A stretch of DNA of 64,000 nucleotides. It comes from JBCCGR01 sp039029195. GTDB taxonomy: Bacteria > Pseudomonadota > Alphaproteobacteria > Rhizobiales > Rhizobiaceae. Below the pieces are notes generated by a model that saw only the letters and a list, made by a program, of their open reading frames with translations, ran no database searches and had not been told where the DNA came from. Positions 54,298-62,856 of the stretch are shown here, one piece after another. Position numbers and translations under genes: made by a program. The first letter of the stretch is position 1. Each line of letters begins with the position of its first letter. The stretch is from contig JBCCGR010000009.1 in assembly GCA_039029195.1 (NCBI GenBank), forward strand, positions 62,001-126,000, written 5' to 3'.

Positions 54298-54900
54298 ATG
54301 ACTAAAACCGTTGATTTCATTTTCGACTTCGCCAGCCCCAATGGATATCTGGTGCATCGCGTGTTGCCAGGCATTGCCGAACGCACCGGCGCGACGATGA
54401 ACTACATCCCCTGCCTTCTGGGCGGCATTTTCAAATCGACCGGCAATCAGGCGCCGATGCTTGCCTTTGCAAACATCAAAAACAAGCTCGCCTATGACAT
54501 GCTGGAAACACGGCGCTTCATCGCCCGACACAAGCTTGAGAAATTCAAGCTGAACCCCAATTTCCCGGTCAACACGCTGATGATGATGCGGGCGGCAATC
54601 CATGCGCAGAACGAAGGTTTCCTGACCGACTACATCGAAGTGGGTTCCCGTCTGATGTGGGAAGATGGGGTAAAAATGGACGATCCGGAACAGTTTGTAT
54701 CCGCCTTCACAGATGCGGGCCTTGACGGCAAGGCTCTCCTTGAGGCCACCGCCGACCCCGACGTGAAGGCAAAACTTGCAGAAAACACCGCCAATGCGGT
54801 GGAACGCGGCGCCTTCGGCATTCCCACTTTCTTCGTGGGTGAGGAAATATTCTACGGCAAGGAACGACTTGGCCAGTTGGAACACTATTTGAAGGATTAG
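54298..54900 (+). CDS. 2-hydroxychromene-2-carboxylate isomerase-like DsbA-family protein
   Basis: A 200-residue thioredoxin-fold protein of the kappa-GST/HCCA-isomerase group. It opens VDFIFDFASPNGYLVHRVLP, where S13 takes the place of the redox cysteine and contacts glutathione. It then has YIPCLLGGIFKSTGNQAP and, near the end, GAFGIPTFFVGEEIFYGKERL with the cis-proline, all conserved in this family. Known members isomerise a naphthalene-degradation intermediate with glutathione, but many are of unknown substrate. It sits 8 bp before the haloalkane dehalogenase gene, so both probably belong to one operon. Confidence 0.88.
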   Translation: MTKTVDFIFDFASPNGYLVHRVLPGIAERTGATMNYIPCLLGGIFKSTGNQAPMLAFANIKNKLAYDMLETRRFIARHKLEKFKLNPNFPVNTLMMMRAAIHAQNEGFLTDYIEVGSRLMWEDGVKMDDPEQFVSAFTDAGLDGKALLEATADPDVKAKLAENTANAVERGAFGIPTFFVGEEIFYGKERLGQLEHYLKD

Positions 54901-54908
54901 AAAATCAC

Positions 54909-55796
54909 ATGACAAATCTGCGCACTCCAGACGACCGTTTTGAAGACCTGCCCGGTTTCCCCTTCGCTCCAAACTACATCGACACGCTGCCGGGCTATGA
55001 GAGCATGCGGGTGCACTACCTTGATGAGGGCAGCGGTGATGAAACCTATCTGTGCCTGCACGGCCAACCCACCTGGTCGTACCTTTACCGGCACATGATC
55101 CCGGTCTTCACGGCCGCTGGCGGGCGGGTCGTGTGCCCGGACTGGTTCGGCTTTGGCAAGTCCGACAAGCCGGATGCCGATGAAACCTACACGTTTCACT
55201 TTCACCGCACGATGATGCTGCGCTTCATCGAAGCGCTTGATCTTAAGAACATTACGCTGGTTGTGCAGGACTGGGGCGGCGTGCTGGGCCTCACAATCCC
55301 GCAGGAAATGCCAGAACGGTTTTCACGCCTCATCATCATGAACACGGCGATTGCGACCGGCGTGAAGCCCAGCGACGGGTTTCTCGCCTGGAAAGCCTTT
55401 GCCGCCAGCCAGCCAGATATGGATGTTGCCGGTCTCATGCAGCGCGCCGTGCCAACCCTGTCAGAGGCTGAAGCGGCCGCTTATGCCGCGCCCTACCCCG
55501 ATGTCACCTACAAGGCGGGCGTGCGCCGGTTCCCGGAAATGGTGATGATCGAACCCGGCATGGAAGGGGTGGAAGAAAGCAAAGCCGCCATTCGGTTCTG
55601 GAAAGAGGATTGGCAGGGCGAGAGTTTCATGGCCGTCGGTGTTCAGGATCCCGTTCTGGGGCCGGAGGTGATGGAGAGAATGCGCGGTGTCATTCGCGGC
55701 TGTCCGGAACCCCTGATGCTGCAACAGGCTGGCCACTTTGTGCAGGAATCCGGCAAAGAGGTCGCCGAGGCCGCCCTTGCCTCCTTCGGAAGCTGA
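54909..55796 (+). CDS. haloalkane dehalogenase, DhlA type
   Basis: A 295-residue alpha/beta hydrolase. CLHGQPTWSYLYRHM is the oxyanion-hole region. TLVVQDWGG places the nucleophile at D121 with halide-binding W122. A second tryptophan at W161 lies in the cap. D247 (VGVQDPVLG) and H276 (AGHFVQE) complete the triad. The whole chain parallels Xanthobacter DhlA (triad D124, D260, H289; W125, W175), which hydrolyses 1,2-dichloroethane. The cap is about 13 residues shorter here. It probably replaces halide by hydroxyl in small haloalkanes, though the substrate range is inferred. It is preceded by an isomerase gene and followed by a cupin gene. Confidence 0.9.
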   Translation: MTNLRTPDDRFEDLPGFPFAPNYIDTLPGYESMRVHYLDEGSGDETYLCLHGQPTWSYLYRHMIPVFTAAGGRVVCPDWFGFGKSDKPDADETYTFHFHRTMMLRFIEALDLKNITLVVQDWGGVLGLTIPQEMPERFSRLIIMNTAIATGVKPSDGFLAWKAFAASQPDMDVAGLMQRAVPTLSEAEAAAYAAPYPDVTYKAGVRRFPEMVMIEPGMEGVEESKAAIRFWKEDWQGESFMAVGVQDPVLGPEVMERMRGVIRGCPEPLMLQQAGHFVQESGKEVAEAALASFGS

Positions 55797-55800
55797 GACC

Positions 55801-56175
55801 ATGAGCACTGGAAAGCCTGATAATTTCTTCAATGTTGACCAGACCGATGGCGGCATTGTGCGGGAGCTTGCACCGGGCCTCAACACGACGATTTTTCCCG
55901 GTGAGCAGGCGATGGTTTCGGTGGTGCGAATTGATCCGCATGCGGAAGGGTCACTGCATCACCACCCGGAAGAACAATGGGGCTACTGTATTTCCGGGTC
56001 CGGCCTGCGCACGCAGGGCAATGATCAGGTGGTGGTTGCCACGGGCGATTTCTGGCGCACACCGGGCAACGTGCCTCACACCATCAAGGCCGGTGCGGAC
56101 GGACTGGTTGTCCTCGACATCTTCGCCCCACCACGCGAGGCCTATCTGAAGCCCGGAAGTGGGTTTGGGGATTGA
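55801..56175 (+). CDS. small cupin-domain protein
   Basis: A 124-residue single-domain cupin. The metal-binding motif 1 is SLHHHPEEQWGYCISGSG (three His and a Glu), and motif 2 is DFWRTPGNVPHTIKAG (His). The ATG lies 4 bp after the dehalogenase stop, so it is probably co-translated. An in-frame codon at 55738 is inside the previous gene and was rejected. Such small cupins can be isomerases, dioxygenase-like enzymes or metal-binding stress proteins, and no specific reaction is implied. Confidence 0.87.
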   Translation: MSTGKPDNFFNVDQTDGGIVRELAPGLNTTIFPGEQAMVSVVRIDPHAEGSLHHHPEEQWGYCISGSGLRTQGNDQVVVATGDFWRTPGNVPHTIKAGADGLVVLDIFAPPREAYLKPGSGFGD

Positions 56176-56257
56176 GGTTGTCGAAGCGATTTGCCTTTGT
56201 CATTACCGCCACGGCAACAATCCAGAGCGGCCCGGTCAAACGGACCCGCTCCTCCTC

Positions 56258-56986
56258 TCACCCCTCGCCAAACGCATAGACCCCGTCTTTTGCCTGAACG
56301 TCCGGAGGCACGCGCTTTTCTTCAAACCAGTCATAGCCGGTCTTCAGGTTCTGCCAGAAGGAAAACCACTGTGTGCCTTCGTAGAAGGAGAGGTTTTCCG
56401 GCGTCATGCGAAAGGGGAATAGGTGCGCGCGAAAAAAGGGCTGGCCATTGTTAAGCGCGGCTTCCACCAGCAGATACACCTCTTCAATCGCTGGATCGGT
56501 GATGGCGTAGCAGCCGATTGAAACGCAGTCGCCGTGGATCATCAGATAGCTGCCGGTTCGGTCCAACTGACGGTCAAACACGTTCGGAAATCCAAGGTTG
56601 AACGACAGATGATACTGGCTGTTGGGGTTCAGCCGGTCCCTGGTGACATAGTAAAACCCCTCCGGCGACTGGAAATCGCCCTCCTTCTGCTTCGGCCCGA
56701 GCGAACCTGAATAGTTGCAGATCGGATAGGATTTGAAGAGTGCAAATTGCTCGTCCTTCTTCAGCCAGACCTCAAGCTGCTTTTCCTGCTTGAACACACG
56801 AATGAACACTGGTGCCCCAAATGCCAGTCCTTTTTCTGCCAGCGCCGATTCCAGAGCCGGTGTCACACGCGCTCGAATTTCAGCAAGATCGGCGGCAGAT
56901 GTGCGGCCGGGCCACATCGTCATGGTCAGGATGCTGGCAAGGACCATGGCAAACGCGCCGACGATTATCCCGGTCTGGCGTGACAT
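56258..56986 (-). CDS. L,D-transpeptidase family (YkuD/YafK-type) protein
   Basis: A 242-residue protein with an N-terminal membrane or signal helix (IIVGAFAMVLASILTM, about 7-22). The catalytic motif is HGDCVSIGCYAITDPAIEEVY, the H-x3-S-x-G-C pattern with the nucleophilic cysteine. VYYVTRDRLNPNSQYHLSF-like sequence before it matches the YafK branch, whose E. coli member detaches Lpp from peptidoglycan rather than cross-linking. ATG 56986 follows GGAG. A TTG at 57004 in frame is less likely. It is downstream of a strong terminator of the next gene on the same strand, so it probably has its own promoter. Confidence 0.87.
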   Translation of the reverse strand: MSRQTGIIVGAFAMVLASILTMTMWPGRTSAADLAEIRARVTPALESALAEKGLAFGAPVFIRVFKQEKQLEVWLKKDEQFALFKSYPICNYSGSLGPKQKEGDFQSPEGFYYVTRDRLNPNSQYHLSFNLGFPNVFDRQLDRTGSYLMIHGDCVSIGCYAITDPAIEEVYLLVEAALNNGQPFFRAHLFPFRMTPENLSFYEGTQWFSFWQNLKTGYDWFEEKRVPPDVQAKDGVYAFGEG

Positions 56987-57006
56987 CAATGCAGGCTCCT
57001 TCAACT

Positions 57007-57034
57007 AAAAAAACGGCGGGCCAGGCCCGCCGCT
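57007..57034 (-). terminator. Rho-independent terminator of the second oligopeptide SBP gene
   Basis: On the minus strand, GCGGCGGGCC-TGGCCCGCCG is followed by seven T residues. The stem is perfect and GC-rich. It lies 40 bp after the SBP stop codon and should end that transcript before the L,D-transpeptidase-like gene. Confidence 0.92.
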
Positions 57035-57073
57035 TTCATTGGATCAAATCGTGTCCTGAGTAAGGACCGGTGA

Positions 57074-58687
57074 TCAGCTGTTGAACCACCAGCGCTCGGC
57101 AGCGCGGTTGCCATCATTTTCCCAGTTGCCCGCAACTTTCTCATCATGAGCAACCTTCTTCGCCGAAGCGTGAATGTAGTTGGCCCACATGGGAACAATC
57201 GCACCACCGTCATCGCTGACAAGCTGCTGGCACTCTGCATAGAGGGTGCGGCGCTTGGCAGGATCAAGCTCGGCGCGGGCTTGAACCACAATGCCGTTGA
57301 ATTTCTTCGCAGCGTCTGTGGTTTTCCAGGCCGTGTCGTTCCACTCGGTGCTGTCGATGTAAGCGGCGGAGAACATCCAGTCTTCCGTTGGACGACCACC
57401 CCAGTAACAGGCGCACCAGCCTTTTTTGTTCCACACGTTCGACCAGTAGCCATCGCTTGGTTCACGAACAACATCAATGGTGATGCCAGCATCTGCAGCC
57501 GAAGCCTTGATGAGCTGAGCCGCATCCACGGCACCGGCAAATGCCGCATCAGAGGCGGAGAGGGAAATCGACCCGGAATGGCCGGATTTCTTGTAGTGAT
57601 GGGCAGCCTTCTCCGGGTCATACTCACGCTGAGCAAGATCGCCATTGTGATACTGGTTCGACACCGAAATCGGGTGGTCGTTACCAATCGCACCATGACC
57701 AAGCAGGATCTTGTCGACCAGTTCCTGACGCTTGATGGCGAGCTTCAGCGCCATGCGCAGATCAGCGTTGCCGAATGGCTCGGTGTCGAGGCGCATCGGG
57801 AACGTATAATGCTGGGTTCCGGTTGTCTCCAGAATGTTGAGCGTGGGTGCGCGCGCGAGCAACGCGACCGTTTTCGGGTCAACGCGGTCGATGTGATCCA
57901 CATCGCCACTCATAATGGCGTTCTGACGTGCCGTCACATCGATGATCGAGATGATTTCAACTTCGTCAAAGTGCGCGCGGTTTGACTTGAAGTAGTTCGG
58001 GTTGCGCTTGCCAATGGTGCGAACGCCTGCCTCAAACTTCTCGATGGCGTAACCGCCGGTGCCGATGCCGGATGTTGGATCAATCTTGCCATCAGTGCCC
58101 GGCAGGATGCCAAGGTGATAGTCGCTCACCACGAACGGGAAGTCAGCATTTGCACCTTCCAGCTCGAAGACGAGAGTGTGGTCATCATCCTTCTTCATTT
58201 CCTTGACCTGTTTCATCAGGCCTTTGGCAGCAGACTTCGATGATTCACCACGGTGATAGTTGAGCGATGCGATCACATCGTCAGCAGTCATGGTTTTGCC
58301 GTTGTGGAATTCGATGCCCTTGCGCAGCTTGAACACCCAGGTCTTGGCATCAGAAGATTCGTAGCTTTCCGCAAGATCGGGCTTCAACTCGCCGTCATTG
58401 TCCACGGCAGCAAGATAGTTGAGATACAATCCGGCAGTGCCGGCCATGAAGCCGTTTTCATATGTCGCCGGGTCAAGCGAGTCAGTGGTAGAGCCGTAAG
58501 CCGTGCCGTGGCGGAACTTGCCACCTTTTTTTGGTGTGGCGGCAAGCACATTCCCTGCCATTGACATTGCAGCAGGCAGTGCGACGCCGGCGGCGAGCAT
58601 CGACATGATGAACTGTCGACGCGACATACCGCCCTGCCCGAGCATCGCTTTCTGCTTTGCAATGTAGGTTTTCTTTCTTTCTTCCAT
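57074..58687 (-). CDS. ABC transporter substrate-binding protein, oligopeptide/family 5 (second system)
   Basis: A 537-residue periplasmic binding protein. The N-terminus has S-R-R-Q-F-I at about 22-27, followed by a hydrophobic run ending NVLAA, a Tat signal. Family 5 motifs include LAESYESSDAKTWVFKLRKGIEFHNGKTMTADDV, SGIGTGGYAIEKFE and ADLRMALKLAIKRQELVDKILLGHG. Its permease and ATPase genes lie on the opposite strand starting 342 bp away, so SBP and membrane parts are driven by separate divergent promoters. The ligand may be a peptide or another amphipathic solute. Confidence 0.93.
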   Translation of the reverse strand: MEERKKTYIAKQKAMLGQGGMSRRQFIMSMLAAGVALPAAMSMAGNVLAATPKKGGKFRHGTAYGSTTDSLDPATYENGFMAGTAGLYLNYLAAVDNDGELKPDLAESYESSDAKTWVFKLRKGIEFHNGKTMTADDVIASLNYHRGESSKSAAKGLMKQVKEMKKDDDHTLVFELEGANADFPFVVSDYHLGILPGTDGKIDPTSGIGTGGYAIEKFEAGVRTIGKRNPNYFKSNRAHFDEVEIISIIDVTARQNAIMSGDVDHIDRVDPKTVALLARAPTLNILETTGTQHYTFPMRLDTEPFGNADLRMALKLAIKRQELVDKILLGHGAIGNDHPISVSNQYHNGDLAQREYDPEKAAHHYKKSGHSGSISLSASDAAFAGAVDAAQLIKASAADAGITIDVVREPSDGYWSNVWNKKGWCACYWGGRPTEDWMFSAAYIDSTEWNDTAWKTTDAAKKFNGIVVQARAELDPAKRRTLYAECQQLVSDDGGAIVPMWANYIHASAKKVAHDEKVAGNWENDGNRAAERWWFNS

Positions 58688-59029
58688 CAGGGTTGATCCT
58701 CCGTTGGTTCCCTTGAACTTGTTATTTTCGACATCCTATTGCCGCCCAAAAGACGCCGGATGTTCTGTTTGCGCCATTGGCAAACGCGCGTACGCCCGTT
58801 TGCTCATGAATGAATTCAGCCACAGAATATTGTCGGATGCAAATCCCCATTCCGTGAATTTACGATGACATCAGCTTTCAGAACTGTTCAACAGTTTGCC
58901 ACCGGTATTTACAATCCGTAACCGCTTGGTTAACCCTATAGATCAGGGAACTGACCATGCAGGGCAACAAAGCCCTTGCGCGAGCAGCGACATACGCTGC
59001 CGGTGTGGTCACGAAGTGGGGAGTGAGTT
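58688..59029. promoter_or_regulatory. divergent promoter/operator region of the second oligopeptide importer
   Basis: A 342-bp gap between the SBP (left) and permease (right) genes. A perfect 15-bp inverted repeat, AACTGTT-c-AACAGTT (58882-58896), is placed like a regulator-binding site. An imperfect one, TTTGC-gccattg-GCAAA, lies near 58768-58784. A small frame at 58957-59214 overlaps the permease start and is not considered coding. Confidence 0.5.
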
Positions 59030-60010
59030 TTGCATCCAGTCATCTCTACGGTGTTGCAGCGTCTGGGGTTAGGCCTGATCACACTGTTCGTGGTGTCGCT
59101 CATCATTTTCAGTTCAATCGAGCTTTTGCCGGGCGACTTTACCCAGGCAGTCCTTGGACAATCTGCGACAGAAGAAACCGTGGCCGCATTCCGCAAGGAA
59201 CTGGGCCTCGATAAGCCCGCCTATGTGCGATACTTCGACTGGGTCGGCGCTGTAATGACGGGTGATCTTGGAACATCGTTCTCGGGCCGTGCCGCGTCGG
59301 GTGTTGACCGATCGCGATCGGTTGCCGAGCTTGTCGGACCGCGATTATGGAACACGCTGTTTCTGGCCGCCATGACGGCGGTGATCGCCGTTCCCCTCGC
59401 CCTCTTTCTGGGCATCTCCGCCGCGCTTTATCGCGACACCTGGTACGACAAGAGTGTGAGTGCCGCGACACTCACCACCATTTCCTTCCCGGAGTTCTTT
59501 GTCGCCTATACACTGGTCCTGCTGCTTGCGACCCTGTGGCCGGTTTTCCCCACTCTTGCCAACGTGACGCCTGAAATGGGCCTGTGGGATCGCATTTACG
59601 CCTGCTCGCTCCCTGCGCTCACGCTGACGCTTGTCATCGTGGCTCACATGATGCGCATGACAAGGGCTGCAATCATCAGCCTGCTTGCCAGCCCCTACAT
59701 CGAAATGGCGCGGCTGAAGGGCGTTTCCCGGTCCCGCGTCATTCTCAAACACGCGTTGCCCAATGCCTGGGGACCGATCTCTACGGTTATCGCCTTTAAC
59801 CTTGCCTATCTGGTCGTTGGCGTCGTGGTGGTTGAAGTGGTGTTCACTTATCCGGGCGCCGGCCAGTTGATGGTGAACTCCGTGACCAGTCGCGACATTC
59901 CTGTCGTGCAGGCCTGCGCGCTGATCTTTGCAGCCACCTACATCCTGCTGAACCTGATTGCCGACATTGTGGCCATCGTCACCAACCCAAGATTGCTGCA
60001 TCCAAGATGA
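59030..60010 (+). CDS. ABC transporter permease, DppB/OppB type (second system)
   Basis: A 326-residue permease starting at TTG 59030 with GGGGAG seven bases upstream. The opening helix VLQRLGLGLITLFVVSLIIFSSIELLPGDF is the standard DppB start. The ATPase-contact loop is YIEMARLKGVSRSRVILKHALPNAWGPI, followed by NLAYLVVGVVVVEVVFTYPGAGQLMVNSV. Six membrane helices are visible. The next permease gene overlaps its stop by ATGA. Confidence 0.92.
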   Translation: MHPVISTVLQRLGLGLITLFVVSLIIFSSIELLPGDFTQAVLGQSATEETVAAFRKELGLDKPAYVRYFDWVGAVMTGDLGTSFSGRAASGVDRSRSVAELVGPRLWNTLFLAAMTAVIAVPLALFLGISAALYRDTWYDKSVSAATLTTISFPEFFVAYTLVLLLATLWPVFPTLANVTPEMGLWDRIYACSLPALTLTLVIVAHMMRMTRAAIISLLASPYIEMARLKGVSRSRVILKHALPNAWGPISTVIAFNLAYLVVGVVVVEVVFTYPGAGQLMVNSVTSRDIPVVQACALIFAATYILLNLIADIVAIVTNPRLLHPR

Positions 60011-60924
60011 GTGATACAGAAACATACTCCGCCGCCGCCGAGGTTGGTCAGGTTCGCCTGCGCCGCACCCGGCGAGAGCGTGCCTGGATTGAGCTGAAAA
60101 AGGCGCCGATTTCCGCCTGGTTTGGCATGATTATCATTGCAATCTACGTGTTTGTTGCACTGTTCGCGCCGCTGATTGCGCCCTACGGGGAAGCGCAGGT
60201 GTTCGCAGTCCCTTACGCACCATGGGATTCCACTCACCTGTTCGGGACCGATCAGATCGGGCGCGACGTTTTCAGCCGCCTCATCTACGGCGCACGCAAC
60301 ACGGTTGGCATAGCGCTGGTGACCACACTCTTGTCGTTCTTCATCGGCGGTGGGCTGGGGCTGATTGCAGCAATCAACCGGGCGCGTCTTGATCAGTTTA
60401 TCTCCCGCGCCGTCGATGTGTTGATGGCCATTCCAAGCCTAATTTTCGCACTGATGCTGCTTTCCATCTTCGGTGCCAATCTGCTGAGCCTGGTCGTGAT
60501 CATCGCGGTGCTCGATTCCACCCGTGTTTTCCGCCTCACCCGTGCCGTCGCCATCAACGTGGCGGTGATGGACTATGTGGAGGCCGCGCGTTTGCGCGGC
60601 GAAAAGCTCGGCTGGGTAATGCGACGGGAAATCCTTCCCAACATCATGCCGCCCCTGGTGGCAGAATTTGGCCTGCGGTTCTGTTTCGTGTTCCTCACCA
60701 TCGCCGCCCTCTCCTTCCTCGGCCTGGGCATTCAGCCACCAACCGCCGACTGGGGCTCCATGGTGAAAGAAAACGCGTCCCTCATTCAGTTTGCCCAGTA
60801 TGACCTGAAAGCTGGCTTGACCCCGCTGCTCCCGGCAGCGGCGATCGCGCTGCTGACGGTGGCCGTAAACTTCGTTGTGGACTGGTTCCTGCACAAAACA
60901 AGCGGATTGCGCGATGAGCACTGA
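60007..60924 (+). CDS. ABC transporter permease, DppC/OppC type (second system)
   Basis: A 305-residue permease of normal family length. It has the basic N-terminal segment before TM1, HLFGTDQIGRDVFSRLIYGARNT, the contact loop DYVEAARLRGEKLGWVMRREILPNIMPPLV, and the C-terminal LGIQPPTADWGSMVKEN hallmark. The start overlaps the DppB-type gene by 4 bp, and its last 11 bp overlap the ATPase gene, so translation of all three is coupled. Confidence 0.93.
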   Translation: MSDTETYSAAAEVGQVRLRRTRRERAWIELKKAPISAWFGMIIIAIYVFVALFAPLIAPYGEAQVFAVPYAPWDSTHLFGTDQIGRDVFSRLIYGARNTVGIALVTTLLSFFIGGGLGLIAAINRARLDQFISRAVDVLMAIPSLIFALMLLSIFGANLLSLVVIIAVLDSTRVFRLTRAVAINVAVMDYVEAARLRGEKLGWVMRREILPNIMPPLVAEFGLRFCFVFLTIAALSFLGLGIQPPTADWGSMVKENASLIQFAQYDLKAGLTPLLPAAAIALLTVAVNFVVDWFLHKTSGLRDEH

Positions 60925-62551
60925 TCAGCCTCAAGGCCAAAAGGGCGACATTCTGGTCGATATGCGCGAGGTGCGCATCGATGGCTATTCCGACGAGCGC
61001 TGGCACGAAATCGTCAAGGGTGTCGATCTCACCCTGCGCCGCGGTGAAGTGATGGGGCTGATTGGCGAATCCGGTGCCGGCAAATCCACGCTGGGCCTTG
61101 CTGCCATGGGCTTTGCCCGTCCTGGCTGTCGGCTCACCAGCGGCTCGATCAAGTTTGACGGCATGGAACTGCGCACGGCGCCGGAATCGGAAAAACGCAA
61201 GCTTTGGGGATCGCGCATCGCCTATGTGGCGCAAAGTGCGGCCGCTGCGTTCAACCCCGCCCATCGGCTGATTGACCAGACTGTTGAGGCCACAGTTGCC
61301 GGAACTGGCCAGTCAGACAGCGACATCCGACAGGATGCGCAGGAGCTTTACGCCTCCCTGCAACTGCCGGATCCCAACAATATTGGCAGCCGCTATCCGC
61401 ATCAGGTTTCCGGTGGTCAGCTTCAGCGCATCATGACCGCCATGGCCATGTCCCCGCGGCCCGATCTTATCATTTTCGATGAGCCCACCACCGCGCTTGA
61501 CGTGACCACGCAGGTCGAAGTGCTTGTGGCCATGCGCGACATTGTGGAGCAGTTCAACACGGCAGCGATCTACATCACGCACGACCTTGCTGTTGTGGCG
61601 CAGATGGCTGATTTCATTAAGGTTCTTCGCTACGGGGAAGAAGTGGAGGAAGCCGAAACCCGCAAGATGCTGGAATCGCCGGAAAAGGACTACACCAAGT
61701 CGCTCTGGTCGGTTCGCGCGCTGGAAAAACCGGAATCAAAGTCCGATGACATTATCCTGAGCATTGATGGTGTTGATGCCGCCTATGGCAACACAATCAA
61801 GGTGTTGCACGATGTGAAGATCAACGTGCCACGCGGCAAAACCGTTGCCGTGGTGGGTGAATCTGGGTCCGGCAAATCAACCACAGCCCGCGTGATCACT
61901 GGCCTGCTTCCCCCAAGCAAGGGCGACGTGAAATTCAATGGTGAACCACTCCCGGAAGCGCTCAAGGAGCGCAACAAGGATCAGCTTCGCCGTATTCAGA
62001 TGATTTATCAGATGGCTGATACGGCCATGAACCCGCGCCAGACGGTCGGAGAAATCATCGGACGCCCACTGGATTTCTATCATGGCCTCACCGGCAAGGC
62101 TGCCGAGAAGCGGGTCATTGAACTTATGGAAATGATTGAGCTCGATGAGAGCTTTATAGACCGCCTGCCGGCCGAACTTTCCGGCGGTCAGAAACAGCGT
62201 ATCTGCATCGCCCGCGCGCTTGCGGCAGAACCGGAAGTCATCATTTGTGATGAGGTGACCTCGGCGCTCGACCAGATCGTGCAGGAAGGCATTTTGAAGC
62301 TGCTTCTGCGGTTGCAGGAAGAGTTCAACATCACCTACCTGTTCATCACCCACGACATTGCGGTGGTGCAGGCAATTTCCGACGAGATCGTTGTGATGTT
62401 CCAGGGCAAGGTTGTGGAACAGGGTCTGAAAAGCGAAATCCTCTCCCCGCCCCACCCGGACTACACCCAGTTGCTGCTTTCCTCGGTGCCGGAAATGGAC
62501 CCCGATTGGCTCAGCAATCTGATGGAAGAACGCGGCGAGATTTCGGGGTAG
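60914..62551 (+). CDS. fused dual ABC ATPase (DppD-DppF type, second system)
   Basis: A 545-residue protein with two nucleotide-binding domains. NBD1 (about 10-265) has Walker A GESGAGKST, signature VSGGQLQR and Walker B LIIFDEPTTALD. NBD2 (about 280-530) has GESGSGKST, LSGGQKQR and IICDEVTSALD, where V replaces the usual P. The cysteine-bearing oligopeptide-family tail after NBD1 is missing. ATG 60914 is used. The frame extends to 60875 inside the permease gene without a ribosome site. Unlike the fused ATPase of the first importer in this window, it has no C-terminal extension. Confidence 0.92.
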   Translation: MSTDQPQGQKGDILVDMREVRIDGYSDERWHEIVKGVDLTLRRGEVMGLIGESGAGKSTLGLAAMGFARPGCRLTSGSIKFDGMELRTAPESEKRKLWGSRIAYVAQSAAAAFNPAHRLIDQTVEATVAGTGQSDSDIRQDAQELYASLQLPDPNNIGSRYPHQVSGGQLQRIMTAMAMSPRPDLIIFDEPTTALDVTTQVEVLVAMRDIVEQFNTAAIYITHDLAVVAQMADFIKVLRYGEEVEEAETRKMLESPEKDYTKSLWSVRALEKPESKSDDIILSIDGVDAAYGNTIKVLHDVKINVPRGKTVAVVGESGSGKSTTARVITGLLPPSKGDVKFNGEPLPEALKERNKDQLRRIQMIYQMADTAMNPRQTVGEIIGRPLDFYHGLTGKAAEKRVIELMEMIELDESFIDRLPAELSGGQKQRICIARALAAEPEVIICDEVTSALDQIVQEGILKLLLRLQEEFNITYLFITHDIAVVQAISDEIVVMFQGKVVEQGLKSEILSPPHPDYTQLLLSSVPEMDPDWLSNLMEERGEISG

Positions 62552-62653
62552 TCGAGCTTGGCTGCACGCCGCCGCCATTCTTTAATTGATGCGCCCCGCC
62601 GGATCGTCTAAACAATGCCGGTCGTTGGATGAATCATATCATCTGGCGGCAAA

Positions 62654-62730
62654 GCACCCGTAGCTCAGCTGGATAGAGTGCTGCCCTCCGAAGGCAGAGG
62701 TCACAGGTTCGAATCCTGTCGGGTGCGCCA
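62654..62730 (+). tRNA. tRNA-Arg (anticodon CCG)
   Basis: A 77-nt cloverleaf with encoded CCA. The acceptor stem is GCACCCG/CGGGTGC. The D-arm contains TAGCTCAGCTGGATAGAG. The anticodon stem CTGCC/GGCAG encloses loop CTCCGAA, with CCG at the anticodon position, reading the Arg codon CGG. The T-arm ACAGG-TTCGAAT-CCTGT is intact. Confidence 0.97.
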
Positions 62731-62810
62731 ATGATTTCAACCGCTTGCTGGGTTTTTGGGATTAGCGCATCTCCTAAAGTAACCACATAGCAACCACCAT
62801 CATGTGTAGC

Positions 62811-62856
62811 GCGCAATTTCAAATGGCGCCGGTGCGCAACTTCAAATGGCACCAGT
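62811..62856. repeat. tandem 23-bp direct repeat
   Basis: Two adjacent 23-nt units, 62811-62833 and 62834-62856, agree at 20 of 23 positions (core caa-ttcaaatggc-cc). The second unit overlaps the last codons of the minus-strand gene that follows. It sits 80 bp from the tRNA 3' end and could mark an old insertion boundary, but no exact attachment duplication is visible. Confidence 0.6.
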
